Positions 16,901 to 25,083 of a DNA stretch of 33,847 nt are shown here, in pieces (position 1 is the first letter of the stretch; the number at the start of each line of letters is the position of its first letter). The translations under genes were made by a program, and so were the position numbers. Source of the DNA: Candidatus Parabeggiatoa sp. nov. 2 (GTDB lineage: Bacteria; Pseudomonadota; Gammaproteobacteria; Beggiatoales; Beggiatoaceae); NCBI GenBank assembly GCA_002085445.1, contig NBMI01000094.1:1-33847 (forward strand). The letters run 5' to 3'. The notes under the pieces are model-generated. The model saw only the letters and a list, made by a program, of their open reading frames with translations. It had not been told where the DNA came from and did no database searches.

Positions 16901-19808
16901 TTCTGATTTAAATTGGACATTGTACCAATATGATGATGGTATTGATACCGACACAGCACGGTTTGATTTGTCCTTTGGATTTGAGGAAAGAACCAACGAG
17001 ATTATTGGTCGTATCGAATACAGTACCGAGTTATTTGATGCCGTCACGATTGAACGAATGATTGGGCATTTTCAGACATTGCTCGAAGGTATTGTGACAA
17101 ACCCACAGCAACGCATTTCAGAATTGCCTCTGCTAACGGAACGTGAACGGCATCAATTGGTGGAATGGAATGATACCCAAGCGGATTATCCTAAGGATAA
17201 ATGTATCCATCAATTATTTGAGGCCCAAGTAGAAACCACGCCCGAAGCCGTTGCGGTAGTATTTGAAGATCAACAACTGACTTATAGAGAATTAAATACC
17301 AAAGCCAATCAACTGGCCCACTATCTGCAAACTTTGGGAGTCAAACCAGAAGTATTAGTGGGGATTTGCGTTGAGCGTTCAATTGAAATGGTGATTGGGC
17401 TATTAGGCATTCTCAAGGTGGGAGGTGCATACTTGCCACTTGATCCTGCTTATCCCAAGGCGCGTTTGGCGTTTATGTTAGAAGATGCACAGGTTCTGGT
17501 GTTGTTGACTCAATCAAGCCTAAAAAAGAAACTGCCAGAAACTAAAGCGCAAGTGGTTTGTTTAGATGTTGAGGCCGAAACGCTGTCACGGTTGAGCTAT
17601 GAAAATCTTATCAGTGGGGTTACGCCTACGAACTTGGCTTATGTAATTTATACGTCTGGTTCGACAGGAAATCCTAAAGGTGTGCAAATTGGTCATTCTT
17701 CGTTGCTTAATTTCTTAACTTCAATGCAAAAACAGCCTGGATTGACTGAAGCCGATGTGTTGTTAGCCATTACGACGATTTCTTTTGATATTGCAGCACT
17801 GGAAATATACTTGCCCTTGATTGTGGGAGCAAAAATCGTTTTAGCCCGTCGTTTCGATGTGAATGATGGTGAAAAGTTATTAGAAAAGCTGAACCATGAT
17901 GGCATTACCATTATGCAAGCCACCCCCGCAACATGGCATTCACTGGTAATGGCGGGTTGGAAAACGCGTCTGAAATTGAAAATTCTTTGTGGTGGCGAAG
18001 CTTTGCCTCGTGAATTGGCAATACAATTGTTGGAAAAAGGTCAAACCTTATGGAATTTATATGGCCCCACTGAAACCACTATTTGGTCTTTGATGTTTCA
18101 AGTTACGGATGCGACGGCTCCTATTTCCATCGGACAGCCTATTGCCAATACTCAAGTTTACATTTTAGATCGGTATTTGCAACCCGTTCCCATTGGCGTG
18201 CAAGGTGAATTACATATTGGCGGTGCAGGTTTGGCTCGCGGCTACCTCAATCGCCCTGACTTGACTGGCGAAAAATTCATCAAAAATCCGTTTAGTGATA
18301 ATCAAAATTCACGTATTTACAAAACCGGCGACTTAGCCCGCTATCTACCCGATGGCAATATTGAATACTTGGGGCGCATAGACAACCAAGTCAAGATTCG
18401 TGGCTTTCGGATTGAATTGGGCGAAATTGAAGCCGTGTTGGCTCAACATCCTTTGGTGACAGAAAATGCCGTGATTGTCCATGAAGCGTCAAAGACGGAC
18501 AAGCGTTTAGTCGCCTATCTCGTACCGCATCAAGGGCAAGTCATTGAAAATACAGCATTACGTGATTTTCTGAAAGAACGGCTACCCGATTATATGATTC
18601 CCTCAGCCTTTGTCACGTTAGAAAACTTGCCACTCACGCCAAATGGTAAGATAGATCGTCGCGCACTGTCTCAATTATCAGTGAGCAATTATCCGTTATC
18701 AGAAAAAACGTTTGTCGCGCCTCGGACATCGGATGAAGAATTGTTGGCTGGCATTTGGGGTTCTGTGTTGAATGTTGAGCGAGTCGGCGTTCACGACAAC
18801 TTCTTTGAATTGGGTGGGCATTCCCTCTTAGCCGTCAGCCTGTTAGCGCAGATAGAACAGCAATTTGGCAAACAGTTACCCTTAGCTGCCCTATTCCAAG
18901 GTGCAACTATCGCAGAGTTAGCTTTGCAACTCAACTCAACAGACACCACCAATTCATGGGCACCCCTCGTCGCTATTCAACCGCACGGTACCAAACGGCC
19001 TTTCTTCTGTCTTCCCGGTGCCGGTGGCAATGTTCTCTATTACTATCAGTTAGCCCATCATATGGGTATCGATCAACCTTTTTATGGCCTCCAAGCGGTG
19101 GGATTGGATGGTGAAACGGCCCCAGAGACTCGTGTTGAAGACATGGCGATCCATTATCTCCAAGAAATACAAACCATACAGCCTCAAGGCCCCTATTTAC
19201 TGGGCGGGCATTCTTTCGGTGCTTGGGTGGCCCTTGAAATATCCAAGCAGTTGCAACTCAAGGGAGAAAAAGTCGCACGACTGGCGATTTTTGACACCAC
19301 CGTACCTTTTAACCAACCGATAGGAATAGACTGGGATGAAGCGCAATGGATAACCGACGTTGCCCATATCATTGGCAGCTTGTTAGACAGAGAACTGGAA
19401 GTGTCTTATGCCGAATTTCAACAATTGGAAACTCAAGCCCAATTCAGCTATCTTCATGAAATATTAAAACAGAATGGTTGGCTCATCTCCATCAAACAAC
19501 TTCAGGCCTTGGTGAAAATTTTCAAAGCGAATTGTCAAACCAATTATGTGCCACAGGCTATTCCAGCGACTCCCTTGAGCCTCTTTAAAGCCCGTGACAT
19601 TCCTTTGGTGAGTCAAGCCAGTACACAAATGGAGAGTTTTAGCCAACATCTCAAACAAGAAGCCAGTTGGGGTTGGGGACAATATGCTGAGGGCTTGGTG
19701 GATATTCATGTTGTGCCCGGTGATCATCACACGATGATGAGTCAGCCGAATGTGCAAGTGTTGGCAGAAAAGTTAAGAGCGTGTTTGGACAAAGTTCAGT
19801 CAGCGTAG
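13869..19808 (+). CDS. NRPS gene 2, main part: A-PCP-C-A-PCP-TE
   Basis: Two-module NRPS body. The first ~29 codons (13869-13955) are out-of-frame reading of the condensation domain; homology begins at VEWNNTATDYP (13956). Domains by residue: A1 about 30-545 (A3 YTSGSTGKPKG near 190; pocket code DLKNFGTDV, as in gene 1); PCP1 with FELGGHSLLATQ near 593; an internal condensation domain about 665-1100 with HHIVADG near 787; A2 about 1115-1620 (A3 near 1258), whose pocket residues read D-I-L-Q-L-G-L-I-W, the established glycine code; PCP2 with FELGGHSLLAVS near 1650; thioesterase with GGHSFGAW near 1781 and PGDHHTMM near 1952. The predicted product segment is X-Gly, released by the thioesterase. 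No epimerase or methyltransferase domain is present. No good ribosome binding site precedes this open frame, consistent with it being a broken-off part of gene 2. Confidence 0.9.
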   Translation: MMNFINRMMSISILTITWVFLMGMKFQIWVEWNNTATDYPREKTIVELFEKQVAKTPTAIAVVFENQSVTYQELNLKANQLAHHLQTLSVKPDELVGLCVEASLEMIVGLLGILKAGGAYVPLDPNYPPERLAFMLSNAQAKVLLTQQKWLEQLPQLEQPIFCLDSDWAKISKPDSANLTRIAQPDNLIYVIYTSGSTGKPKGAGIYHRGFTNLVNWFVTDFTLTAADSVLVISSFSFDLTQKNFFAPLIVGGQLHLLLQGHYDPKSILQTVHEQKITWLNCTPSAFYPLCEPSENSTFQKLTSLRYVFLGGEPISLTKLLPWLQSTACQAKVVNTYGPTECSDVCALYLLPKPEPFLEPAIPIGKPISNAKLFILGKHLDRLPIGVAGELHIGGVGLGCGYLNRPDLTAEKFINNPFDDDPNSRLYKTGDLARYLPDGNIEYLGRIDNQVKIRGFRIELSEIEAVLATHPFVKENAVIVHEASEMDKRLVAYIVSHQGQVIENMALRIFLTERLPDYMIPSAFVTLDTLPLTPNGKIDRRALSQLSVSHDISEKTFVAPRTPDEKSLADIWAEVLGGEQVGIHDSFFELGGHSLLATQVISRLRDSFGVELSLRELFESPTIAELVQRVETNRERELNDQLVQTIQPISRQQKLPLSYFQEQLWFLVQVNPGIPFYNESTAIHINNRLNVAALSQSFSEIIKRHEILRTTFVIKDGQPVQNVIALPPTFKLPIVDLRTVPHEQAEALLLANEQAKRPFDLTEGPLVRAILVQIDEAQFRLFVTAHHIVADGFCLYNIFMQELVILYKAFSTGESLSLPELPIQYADFAHWQWQQTFEEQLSYWKTVLGNNPPMLQLPTDHPRPVKPTFRGAKQNLTLSQSLTTKLKQLNQQEGVTLFMTLLTTFKTLLYRYTGQDDMVIGTFADCHNRSELENVMGHFVNTLVLRTDMSGNPTFKQLLARVREVTLGAYSHHDLPFQKLVEVLNPVRNANQNPFFEVALTVEPPAMSALDSDLNWTLYQYDDGIDTDTARFDLSFGFEERTNEIIGRIEYSTELFDAVTIERMIGHFQTLLEGIVTNPQQRISELPLLTERERHQLVEWNDTQADYPKDKCIHQLFEAQVETTPEAVAVVFEDQQLTYRELNTKANQLAHYLQTLGVKPEVLVGICVERSIEMVIGLLGILKVGGAYLPLDPAYPKARLAFMLEDAQVLVLLTQSSLKKKLPETKAQVVCLDVEAETLSRLSYENLISGVTPTNLAYVIYTSGSTGNPKGVQIGHSSLLNFLTSMQKQPGLTEADVLLAITTISFDIAALEIYLPLIVGAKIVLARRFDVNDGEKLLEKLNHDGITIMQATPATWHSLVMAGWKTRLKLKILCGGEALPRELAIQLLEKGQTLWNLYGPTETTIWSLMFQVTDATAPISIGQPIANTQVYILDRYLQPVPIGVQGELHIGGAGLARGYLNRPDLTGEKFIKNPFSDNQNSRIYKTGDLARYLPDGNIEYLGRIDNQVKIRGFRIELGEIEAVLAQHPLVTENAVIVHEASKTDKRLVAYLVPHQGQVIENTALRDFLKERLPDYMIPSAFVTLENLPLTPNGKIDRRALSQLSVSNYPLSEKTFVAPRTSDEELLAGIWGSVLNVERVGVHDNFFELGGHSLLAVSLLAQIEQQFGKQLPLAALFQGATIAELALQLNSTDTTNSWAPLVAIQPHGTKRPFFCLPGAGGNVLYYYQLAHHMGIDQPFYGLQAVGLDGETAPETRVEDMAIHYLQEIQTIQPQGPYLLGGHSFGAWVALEISKQLQLKGEKVARLAIFDTTVPFNQPIGIDWDEAQWITDVAHIIGSLLDRELEVSYAEFQQLETQAQFSYLHEILKQNGWLISIKQLQALVKIFKANCQTNYVPQAIPATPLSLFKARDIPLVSQASTQMESFSQHLKQEASWGWGQYAEGLVDIHVVPGDHHTMMSQPNVQVLAEKLRACLDKVQSA

Positions 19809-20223
19809 CAAGGGCTAATTGAGGGCCATATCGTATAATAACTCAATGAATTTCAAATCATCGTTTGTAGTAGGCGATTTATCGCCTCAGTGGCTAAAGC
19901 CACTACTACAAACAACAAACCCGTTTGTAGTAGGCGATTTATCGCCTCAGTGGCTAAAGCCACTACTACAAACGGTTTAGTCGCATTGCTCCTACTACAA
20001 ACGCTTAAGGCATTTCAAATCATGGCCCTCTCTGCGGCCGAAAGAAATCAGATTTATTCAAGAAATCCGATTTCTCTTTTGGAACGAATGTCGTTGTGGA
20101 GGCTCAGGGTTTTTGAGTCGTTTATTTCGGGGATTTGTTGTACTTGACTAAGAAACGGCGTAGTCCCCAACAAGTCGTGAGATAAAATTTATTTTTTAAC
20201 GGAATAACAAATAAAATAAAACG

Positions 20224-20251
20224 CTGACAATCGTTTTGAATCTGCTAAAAT
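20224..20251 (+). promoter_or_regulatory. Candidate sigma-70 promoter upstream of NRPS gene 3
   Basis: CTGACA at 20224-20229 and TAAAAT at 20246-20251 are separated by 16 bp, a plausible -35/-10 pair in the only non-repetitive part of the spacer. It is about 345 bp before the NRPS gene 3 start, so the transcript would carry the repeat hairpins in its leader. Confidence 0.4.
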
Positions 20252-20333
20252 GCCCCACCCATTTTTGAGTTGTTAAATTGGGGTTGCTTATGGATTGTTC
20301 TTCATTAAGTTCAAATCAGAGTGTTACAAATAG

Positions 20334-20366
20334 CAATTAACAATTAACAATTAACAATTAACAATT
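20334..20366. repeat. Heptamer tandem repeat (CAATTAA)x4
   Basis: Four perfect copies of CAATTAA plus CAATT. TAA occurs once per seven bases, so stop codons appear in all three forward frames; the reverse complement also contains TAA. Confidence 0.9.
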
Positions 20367-20542
20367 GACTACTACAAACGGTTAAGTCGCTGAAGCGACT
20401 ACTACAAACGAGGGCCATATCGCATAATAGCATAATTGTTTTCAAATCATGGCCCTCGGCCCGTTTGTAGTAGGCGAAACCCGTTTGTAGTAGGCGATTT
20501 ATCGCCTCAGTGGCTAAAGCCACTACTACAAACCTAGAATAA

Positions 20543-20575
20543 AGAAATCCGATTTTTCTAAAAAATCGGATTTCT
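20543..20575. promoter_or_regulatory. AGAAATCC hairpin in the leader of NRPS gene 3
   Basis: Same 33-bp inverted repeat as at 12658-12690, ending 20 bp before the gene 3 ATG. The surrounding bases CTAGAATAA on the left side are also shared, while the 20 bp to the start codon differ, so the hairpin together with its left flank is the conserved unit. Confidence 0.5.
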
Positions 20576-20595
20576 CAAATTTAAGGCATTTAAAC

Positions 20596-22614
20596 ATGAC
20601 TTCAAACCAAACCATTAAACATTACCCCCTCTCTTCCCCGCAACTCGACTTTTGGTTCGACCAAATATTGCACCCCAATGTGCCACTGTACAATATCGGT
20701 GGCTATGTGCGGATAGAGGGGCCGATTGATCCGAGCCTTTTTGAAAAGGCCCTCAATCACGTTATTGCGGAAAACGATGCACTACGCATCATTCTTCACG
20801 AGGGAGAAAGTTTACCCACGCAAACCTTTGCCGAAAATATCCATCTGAAACTGGATTTCCATGATTTTTCCGAAACGGAAAATGCCCACGAATTGGCACT
20901 CGAATGGATACAACGTGAGTTTGTCAAGCCTTTCCAACTTTATGACGGGTTATTGTTTCAATTTGCATTATGCAAAGCGGCGGATAATTGTTATTACTGG
21001 TTTGGCAAATACCACCATCTCATAGTCGATGGATGGGCTAATTCCCTGATTGTTCAACGTGTTGCCGCAGCCTATAACGCACTGACAACTGGACAAACGG
21101 GTGAACAGAAAAATTACGCTTACCCAGATTTTGTTCAAAACGATCAAGCCTACCTTGAGTCGGAAAAATTTGTGAAAGCCAAACACTACTGGCAAGAAAA
21201 ATATCGCGAAGTGCCAGAGCCGCTTATGGTACGCCGTTATGCTACCAAATTTCAGGGCCAAACCATCCCAAGCCAACGCGCAACTTTGCGCCTAAAACGG
21301 ACTTTCTACAATCAACTTATTGATTTTGCTTTCAAAAATAAAGTTTCCACGTTCCATGTCATTTTAGGCGTGTTATATTGTTATTTTGTGCGGACATGTA
21401 ACCGAGAAGATTTGGTCATTGGATTTCCAACCCTGAATCGGAGTACAGCCTCTTTTAAGCAGACAGTGGGCCTGTTTGTGGGTGTCACACCAGCATGGTT
21501 GCGTTTTGGTACTGCGTTGAGTTTTGTCGAATTGATTCAAGCGATTAAGGGAGAATTGCAACAAAATTATCGGCATCAGCGTGTTCCAGTGAGTGAAATC
21601 AATCGACATTGTGGACTGGCCACTTCCTACCGTCAGCAATTGTTTGAGATTGAATTATCGTATGAAAAGCATGATTATGATACCCACTTTGATGGGAGTC
21701 CAGCAATAGTCGTCAATTTGATGTCTGGTTTTAATCAAAATGCTTTGACTGTCTTTATTCGCGAATTTCACGATGAACAAGATGTCCAAGTCGATTTTGA
21801 TTATAGCCTTTTGGCTTTTAACGAAGATAAAATTGAACTTTTCAAAGCACGTTTTGAATTTCTCTTAGGTGAAATTCTCCGTAAGCCTCAAGTGCCGATT
21901 CGTTCACAGCAAATTATGCCCTTGGCTGAGTTAAAGAAAATCCTAGTTGAATGGAATAACACAACAACGGATTATCCGCGTGACAAGACGGTGGTTGATC
22001 TCTTTGAAGAACAGGTTGCCAAAACGCCAAATGCCATTGCTGTCGTCTTTCCTTCGACAAGCTCAGGACAAGATGAAAACCAATCTGTGACTTATCAACA
22101 ATTAAATACCAAAGCCAATCAACTGGCCCACTATCTGCAAACTTTGGGAGTCAAACCGGAAGTGTTGGTGGGAATTTGCTTGGAGCGTTCTGTTTCCATG
22201 GTGATTGGACTTTTCGGTATTCTCAAGGCGGGGGGAGCATACTTGCCACTTGAGCCGGCTTTACCCAAAGCGCGTTTAGCGTTTATGTTGGAAGAGGCCC
22301 AGGTGCAGGTGTTGTTGACTCAATCAAGCTTAAAAAAGGAGTTACCAGAAACAACGGCAAGAGTGGTTTGTTTAGATATTGAGGCCGAAACGCTGTCACA
22401 TTTCGCTGAAGAAAATCTCGCCAGTGGCGTGGTACCGAATAATTTGGCTTATGTCATTTATACTTCAGGTTCGACTGGTAAACCAAAAGGCGTGATGATT
22501 CAACATCAGTCCTTAGTCAATTTTGTCAACACGGCTATTATTGAATATGGGTTGACCCAAAATGACCGCCTCTTGCAATTTTCTTCTATTAGTTTTGATG
22601 CCGCTGCGGAATAA
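20596..22614 (+). CDS. NRPS gene 3, 5' part: condensation and start of adenylation domain
   Basis: Opens with the same condensation-domain start as genes 1 and 2 (HHLIVDGWANS near residue 139), then an adenylation domain from about residue 450 with A2 LKAGGAYLPLEP and A3 YTSGSTGKPKG. The frame ends at SSISFDAAAE with TAA at 22612-22614. The downstream open frame is in the same phase, and reading through gives DAAAE-stop-IYPCLACGGC, where relatives have a Glu; a GAA-to-TAA change explains this. An eight-codon insertion (PSTSSGQD, 22051-22074) sits in the adenylation N-terminal part and comes from a short dispersed repeat. Read through, 20596-25083 is a protein of 1495 codons. The pocket residues read roughly D-A-E-S-S-G-G-V-V, partly like known lysine codes, a weak prediction only. 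Confidence 0.9.
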   Translation: MTSNQTIKHYPLSSPQLDFWFDQILHPNVPLYNIGGYVRIEGPIDPSLFEKALNHVIAENDALRIILHEGESLPTQTFAENIHLKLDFHDFSETENAHELALEWIQREFVKPFQLYDGLLFQFALCKAADNCYYWFGKYHHLIVDGWANSLIVQRVAAAYNALTTGQTGEQKNYAYPDFVQNDQAYLESEKFVKAKHYWQEKYREVPEPLMVRRYATKFQGQTIPSQRATLRLKRTFYNQLIDFAFKNKVSTFHVILGVLYCYFVRTCNREDLVIGFPTLNRSTASFKQTVGLFVGVTPAWLRFGTALSFVELIQAIKGELQQNYRHQRVPVSEINRHCGLATSYRQQLFEIELSYEKHDYDTHFDGSPAIVVNLMSGFNQNALTVFIREFHDEQDVQVDFDYSLLAFNEDKIELFKARFEFLLGEILRKPQVPIRSQQIMPLAELKKILVEWNNTTTDYPRDKTVVDLFEEQVAKTPNAIAVVFPSTSSGQDENQSVTYQQLNTKANQLAHYLQTLGVKPEVLVGICLERSVSMVIGLFGILKAGGAYLPLEPALPKARLAFMLEEAQVQVLLTQSSLKKELPETTARVVCLDIEAETLSHFAEENLASGVVPNNLAYVIYTSGSTGKPKGVMIQHQSLVNFVNTAIIEYGLTQNDRLLQFSSISFDAAAE

Positions 22615-22665
22615 ATCTATCCTTGTCTGGCTTGTGGTGGGTGCTTAGTACTACGTTTTGATAAC

Positions 22666-25083
22666 ATGTTGAACTCAGTCTCTCTCTTTTTACAACACTG
22701 CCGAGATTTGGGATTGACAGTATTATCTTTGCCGACCGCTTTCTGGCATCAACTGACCTCTGAACTAGCTAAGGGCAAAATCACGCTACCTAATTCATTG
22801 CGTCTCATGAGTATTGGAGGAGAACACGCCCTTTCAGAATCGGTGGGCTTATGGCAACAATGGGTAGGAGCAACCCCTCAGTTGGTCAACGGTTATGGTC
22901 CCACAGAAACGACCGTCGTTGCAACAATGTATTATTTACCCGGCCGTTCAGTCTCAAGAAATCAGAGGAAATGGCTGGAAATCCCGATTGGACGTGCTAT
23001 TCGTAATCTCCAAACGTATGTACTGGATAACGACTTACAACCTGTTCCCATCGGAGTACTAGGTGAATTACACATCGGTGGTGTTGGTATAGCCCGTGGC
23101 TACCTCAACCGCCCTGATTTGACGGCCGAAAAATTCATATCCAATCCTTTTAGTGAAGAACCCAATTCACGCCTCTATAAAAGCGGCGACTTAGCCCGTT
23201 ATCTACCCGATGGCAATATTGAATACTTGGGGCGCATAGATAACCAAGTCAAGATTCGTGGTTTTCGGATTGAATTGGGTGAAATTGAGGCCGTGTTAGC
23301 ACAACATCCTTTTGTGACAGAAAATGCCGTGATTGTCCATGAAGCGTCAAAGACGGACAAGCGTTTAGTCGCCTATTTCGTACTGCATCAAGGACAAGTT
23401 ATTGAAAATAGCGCATTACGTGATTTTCTGACGGAACGACTACCCGATTACATGATACCCTCTGCCTTTGTAACAAAAGAAAGCTTGCCACTCACGCCAA
23501 ACGGTAAAATAGATCGTCGCGCACTGTCTCAATTATCAGTGAGCAATTATCAATTATCAGAAAAAACGTTTGTCGCGCCTCGGACATCTGATGAGAAATG
23601 CTTAGCGGACATTTGGGTGGAAGTTTTGGGGGTTGAACAAGTCGGTATTCATGAGAGCTTTTTTGAATTGGGTGGTCATTCTTTACTCGCCACGCAACTC
23701 ATGTCACGTATTCGTGAGACTTTATCCGTGGATATCCCATTACGCCAACTTTTTGAATCACCCACAATTGCTGGAATGGCCCAAACCATTGAGCAGATTC
23801 GTCAGGTAGGAATCGTTGCCACAAAAACCGTCATCGATCTCAATGCGGAAGCGGTTTTAGATTCGACTATTCAACCGTCAGCAGTACCCGTTAATGCCCT
23901 TAAGCCCAAATCTATCTTCTTGAGCGGAGCAACTGGCTTTCTAGGTGCTTATTTACTTTATGATCTCCTTGTGCAAACAACGGCAAACATCTATTGCCTT
24001 GTTCGGGCTAAAAACGCTGCCGAAGGCAAAAATAGACTCCAGAACAAGCTTGAATCCTATTTTCTTTGGAATGAAACGTTTGGTTCCAGAATCATCCCTA
24101 TCATTGGAGAATTGTCACAGCCACTTTTGGCACTTTCAGAACAACTATTTAAAGATTTAGCTAATCAAATTGATGTCATCTATCATAATGGCGCATTGGT
24201 TAATTTTGTTTACCCATACCAGACTCTTAAAGCAACCAATGTTCTGGGTACCCAAGAAATGTTGAGATTAGCGACTCATACTAAAATCAAGCCAGTGCAT
24301 TACGTTTCCACCCTATCTGTTTTCGAGTCTTGTGGCTATTTTGATGGTCGAATCATTCGAGAAACATATGCTCTGAATGACAGTGAAGGTTTATTTTCGG
24401 GCTACGCTCAAAGTAAATGGGTGGCTGAAAAGTTAGTCATGACGGCCCGTGAACGAGGGCTTCCAGTCTGTATTTATCGACCCGGAACCTTAGTCGGACA
24501 CAGCCAAACACAAATCTGGAATCCATATGACTTGATATTCAGAATGATTAAAGGCTGTATCCAACTTGGAAAGTGGCCAGATATAAATATCACTTTGCAC
24601 CTGACACCAGTAGATTATGTGAGCCAAGCTATTGTTCATCTATCACGGCAACCAGAATCATTGGGAAAAGCTTTTCATTTATTGAATTCCCATCACTTTC
24701 TGGTGCGCCAACTTTTCGATTGGATCAACTCTTTTGGCTACCCGATTCAGCAGACTCCCTATCATCAATGGCAGACTGAATTAGTCAATATTGTGAAGTA
24801 TTCTCACAAAAATGCTTTGTCTTCTCTCACCTCCCTTTTTATTGAAAAGGTTCCTTGTGAAGAAGAACTAACCCTGCCTGAGATGTACGTTCAAGGAAAA
24901 GTACCACACTATGACTGCCAAAACACGCTCAATGGGCTGACAGATAGTTCCATCATATGTCCGCCTATCAACGACAAATTGCTGGGTAACTACTTTTCAT
25001 ATTTCATCCAGAACAATTTACTAGAAGAACCATCATCATTATGTGCCACAGGCTATTCCAGCGATTCCCATAAGCCTCTTTAA
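22666..25083 (+). CDS. NRPS gene 3, 3' part: adenylation, carrier protein, thioester reductase
   Basis: Continuation of gene 3 in the same frame after the nonsense codon; the 17 codons 22615-22665 also belong to it. Seen here: NGYGPTETT (A5), LYKSGDLARY (A7), GRIDNQVKIRG (A8), LTPNGKIDRRAL (A10), a carrier protein with FELGGHSLLATQL, then a Lys2-type thioester reductase starting at SIFLSGATGFLGAYL (nucleotide-binding GxTGFLG, about 23918) with the catalytic YAQSK at about 24404. This domain would release the product as an aldehyde or alcohol with NADPH instead of by hydrolysis. The last ~14 codons (CATGYSSDSHKPL) are out-of-frame reading of a thioesterase fragment that starts at about 25038, so the original C-terminus has been replaced. 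Confidence 0.88.
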   Translation: MLNSVSLFLQHCRDLGLTVLSLPTAFWHQLTSELAKGKITLPNSLRLMSIGGEHALSESVGLWQQWVGATPQLVNGYGPTETTVVATMYYLPGRSVSRNQRKWLEIPIGRAIRNLQTYVLDNDLQPVPIGVLGELHIGGVGIARGYLNRPDLTAEKFISNPFSEEPNSRLYKSGDLARYLPDGNIEYLGRIDNQVKIRGFRIELGEIEAVLAQHPFVTENAVIVHEASKTDKRLVAYFVLHQGQVIENSALRDFLTERLPDYMIPSAFVTKESLPLTPNGKIDRRALSQLSVSNYQLSEKTFVAPRTSDEKCLADIWVEVLGVEQVGIHESFFELGGHSLLATQLMSRIRETLSVDIPLRQLFESPTIAGMAQTIEQIRQVGIVATKTVIDLNAEAVLDSTIQPSAVPVNALKPKSIFLSGATGFLGAYLLYDLLVQTTANIYCLVRAKNAAEGKNRLQNKLESYFLWNETFGSRIIPIIGELSQPLLALSEQLFKDLANQIDVIYHNGALVNFVYPYQTLKATNVLGTQEMLRLATHTKIKPVHYVSTLSVFESCGYFDGRIIRETYALNDSEGLFSGYAQSKWVAEKLVMTARERGLPVCIYRPGTLVGHSQTQIWNPYDLIFRMIKGCIQLGKWPDINITLHLTPVDYVSQAIVHLSRQPESLGKAFHLLNSHHFLVRQLFDWINSFGYPIQQTPYHQWQTELVNIVKYSHKNALSSLTSLFIEKVPCEEELTLPEMYVQGKVPHYDCQNTLNGLTDSSIICPPINDKLLGNYFSYFIQNNLLEEPSSLCATGYSSDSHKPL

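Larger units (their letters stand above)
19809..20595. repeat. Composite palindromic spacer between NRPS genes 2 and 3
   Basis: No convincing gene. Left part: shared thioesterase 3' flank, left half of the 48-bp element, then 19863-20002 with two 51-bp palindromes and a degenerate arm, then a partial 48-bp element. 20037-20075 has an imperfect AGAAATCC hairpin copy. 20076-20333 is unique sequence with a candidate promoter and a 16-codon frame (ATG 20290 to TAA 20340, MDCSSLSSNQSVTNSN) of doubtful meaning. 20334-20366 is a heptamer array (CAATTAA x4 plus part). Right part: variant right arm (GTCGCTGAAGCGAC), a complete 48-bp hairpin at 20410-20457, and a truncated plus a full 51-bp palindrome at 20463-20533. 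Confidence 0.8.

Noticed and set aside
20290..20340. 16-codon leader peptide before NRPS gene 3
   Set aside because: Too short, with no clear ribosome binding site and no amino-acid bias typical of attenuator peptides; it ends in a heptamer array.
20596..22614. Firm lysine prediction for the gene 3 adenylation domain
   Set aside because: Only about half of the nine pocket positions agree with lysine codes I recall, and the alignment was done by eye.
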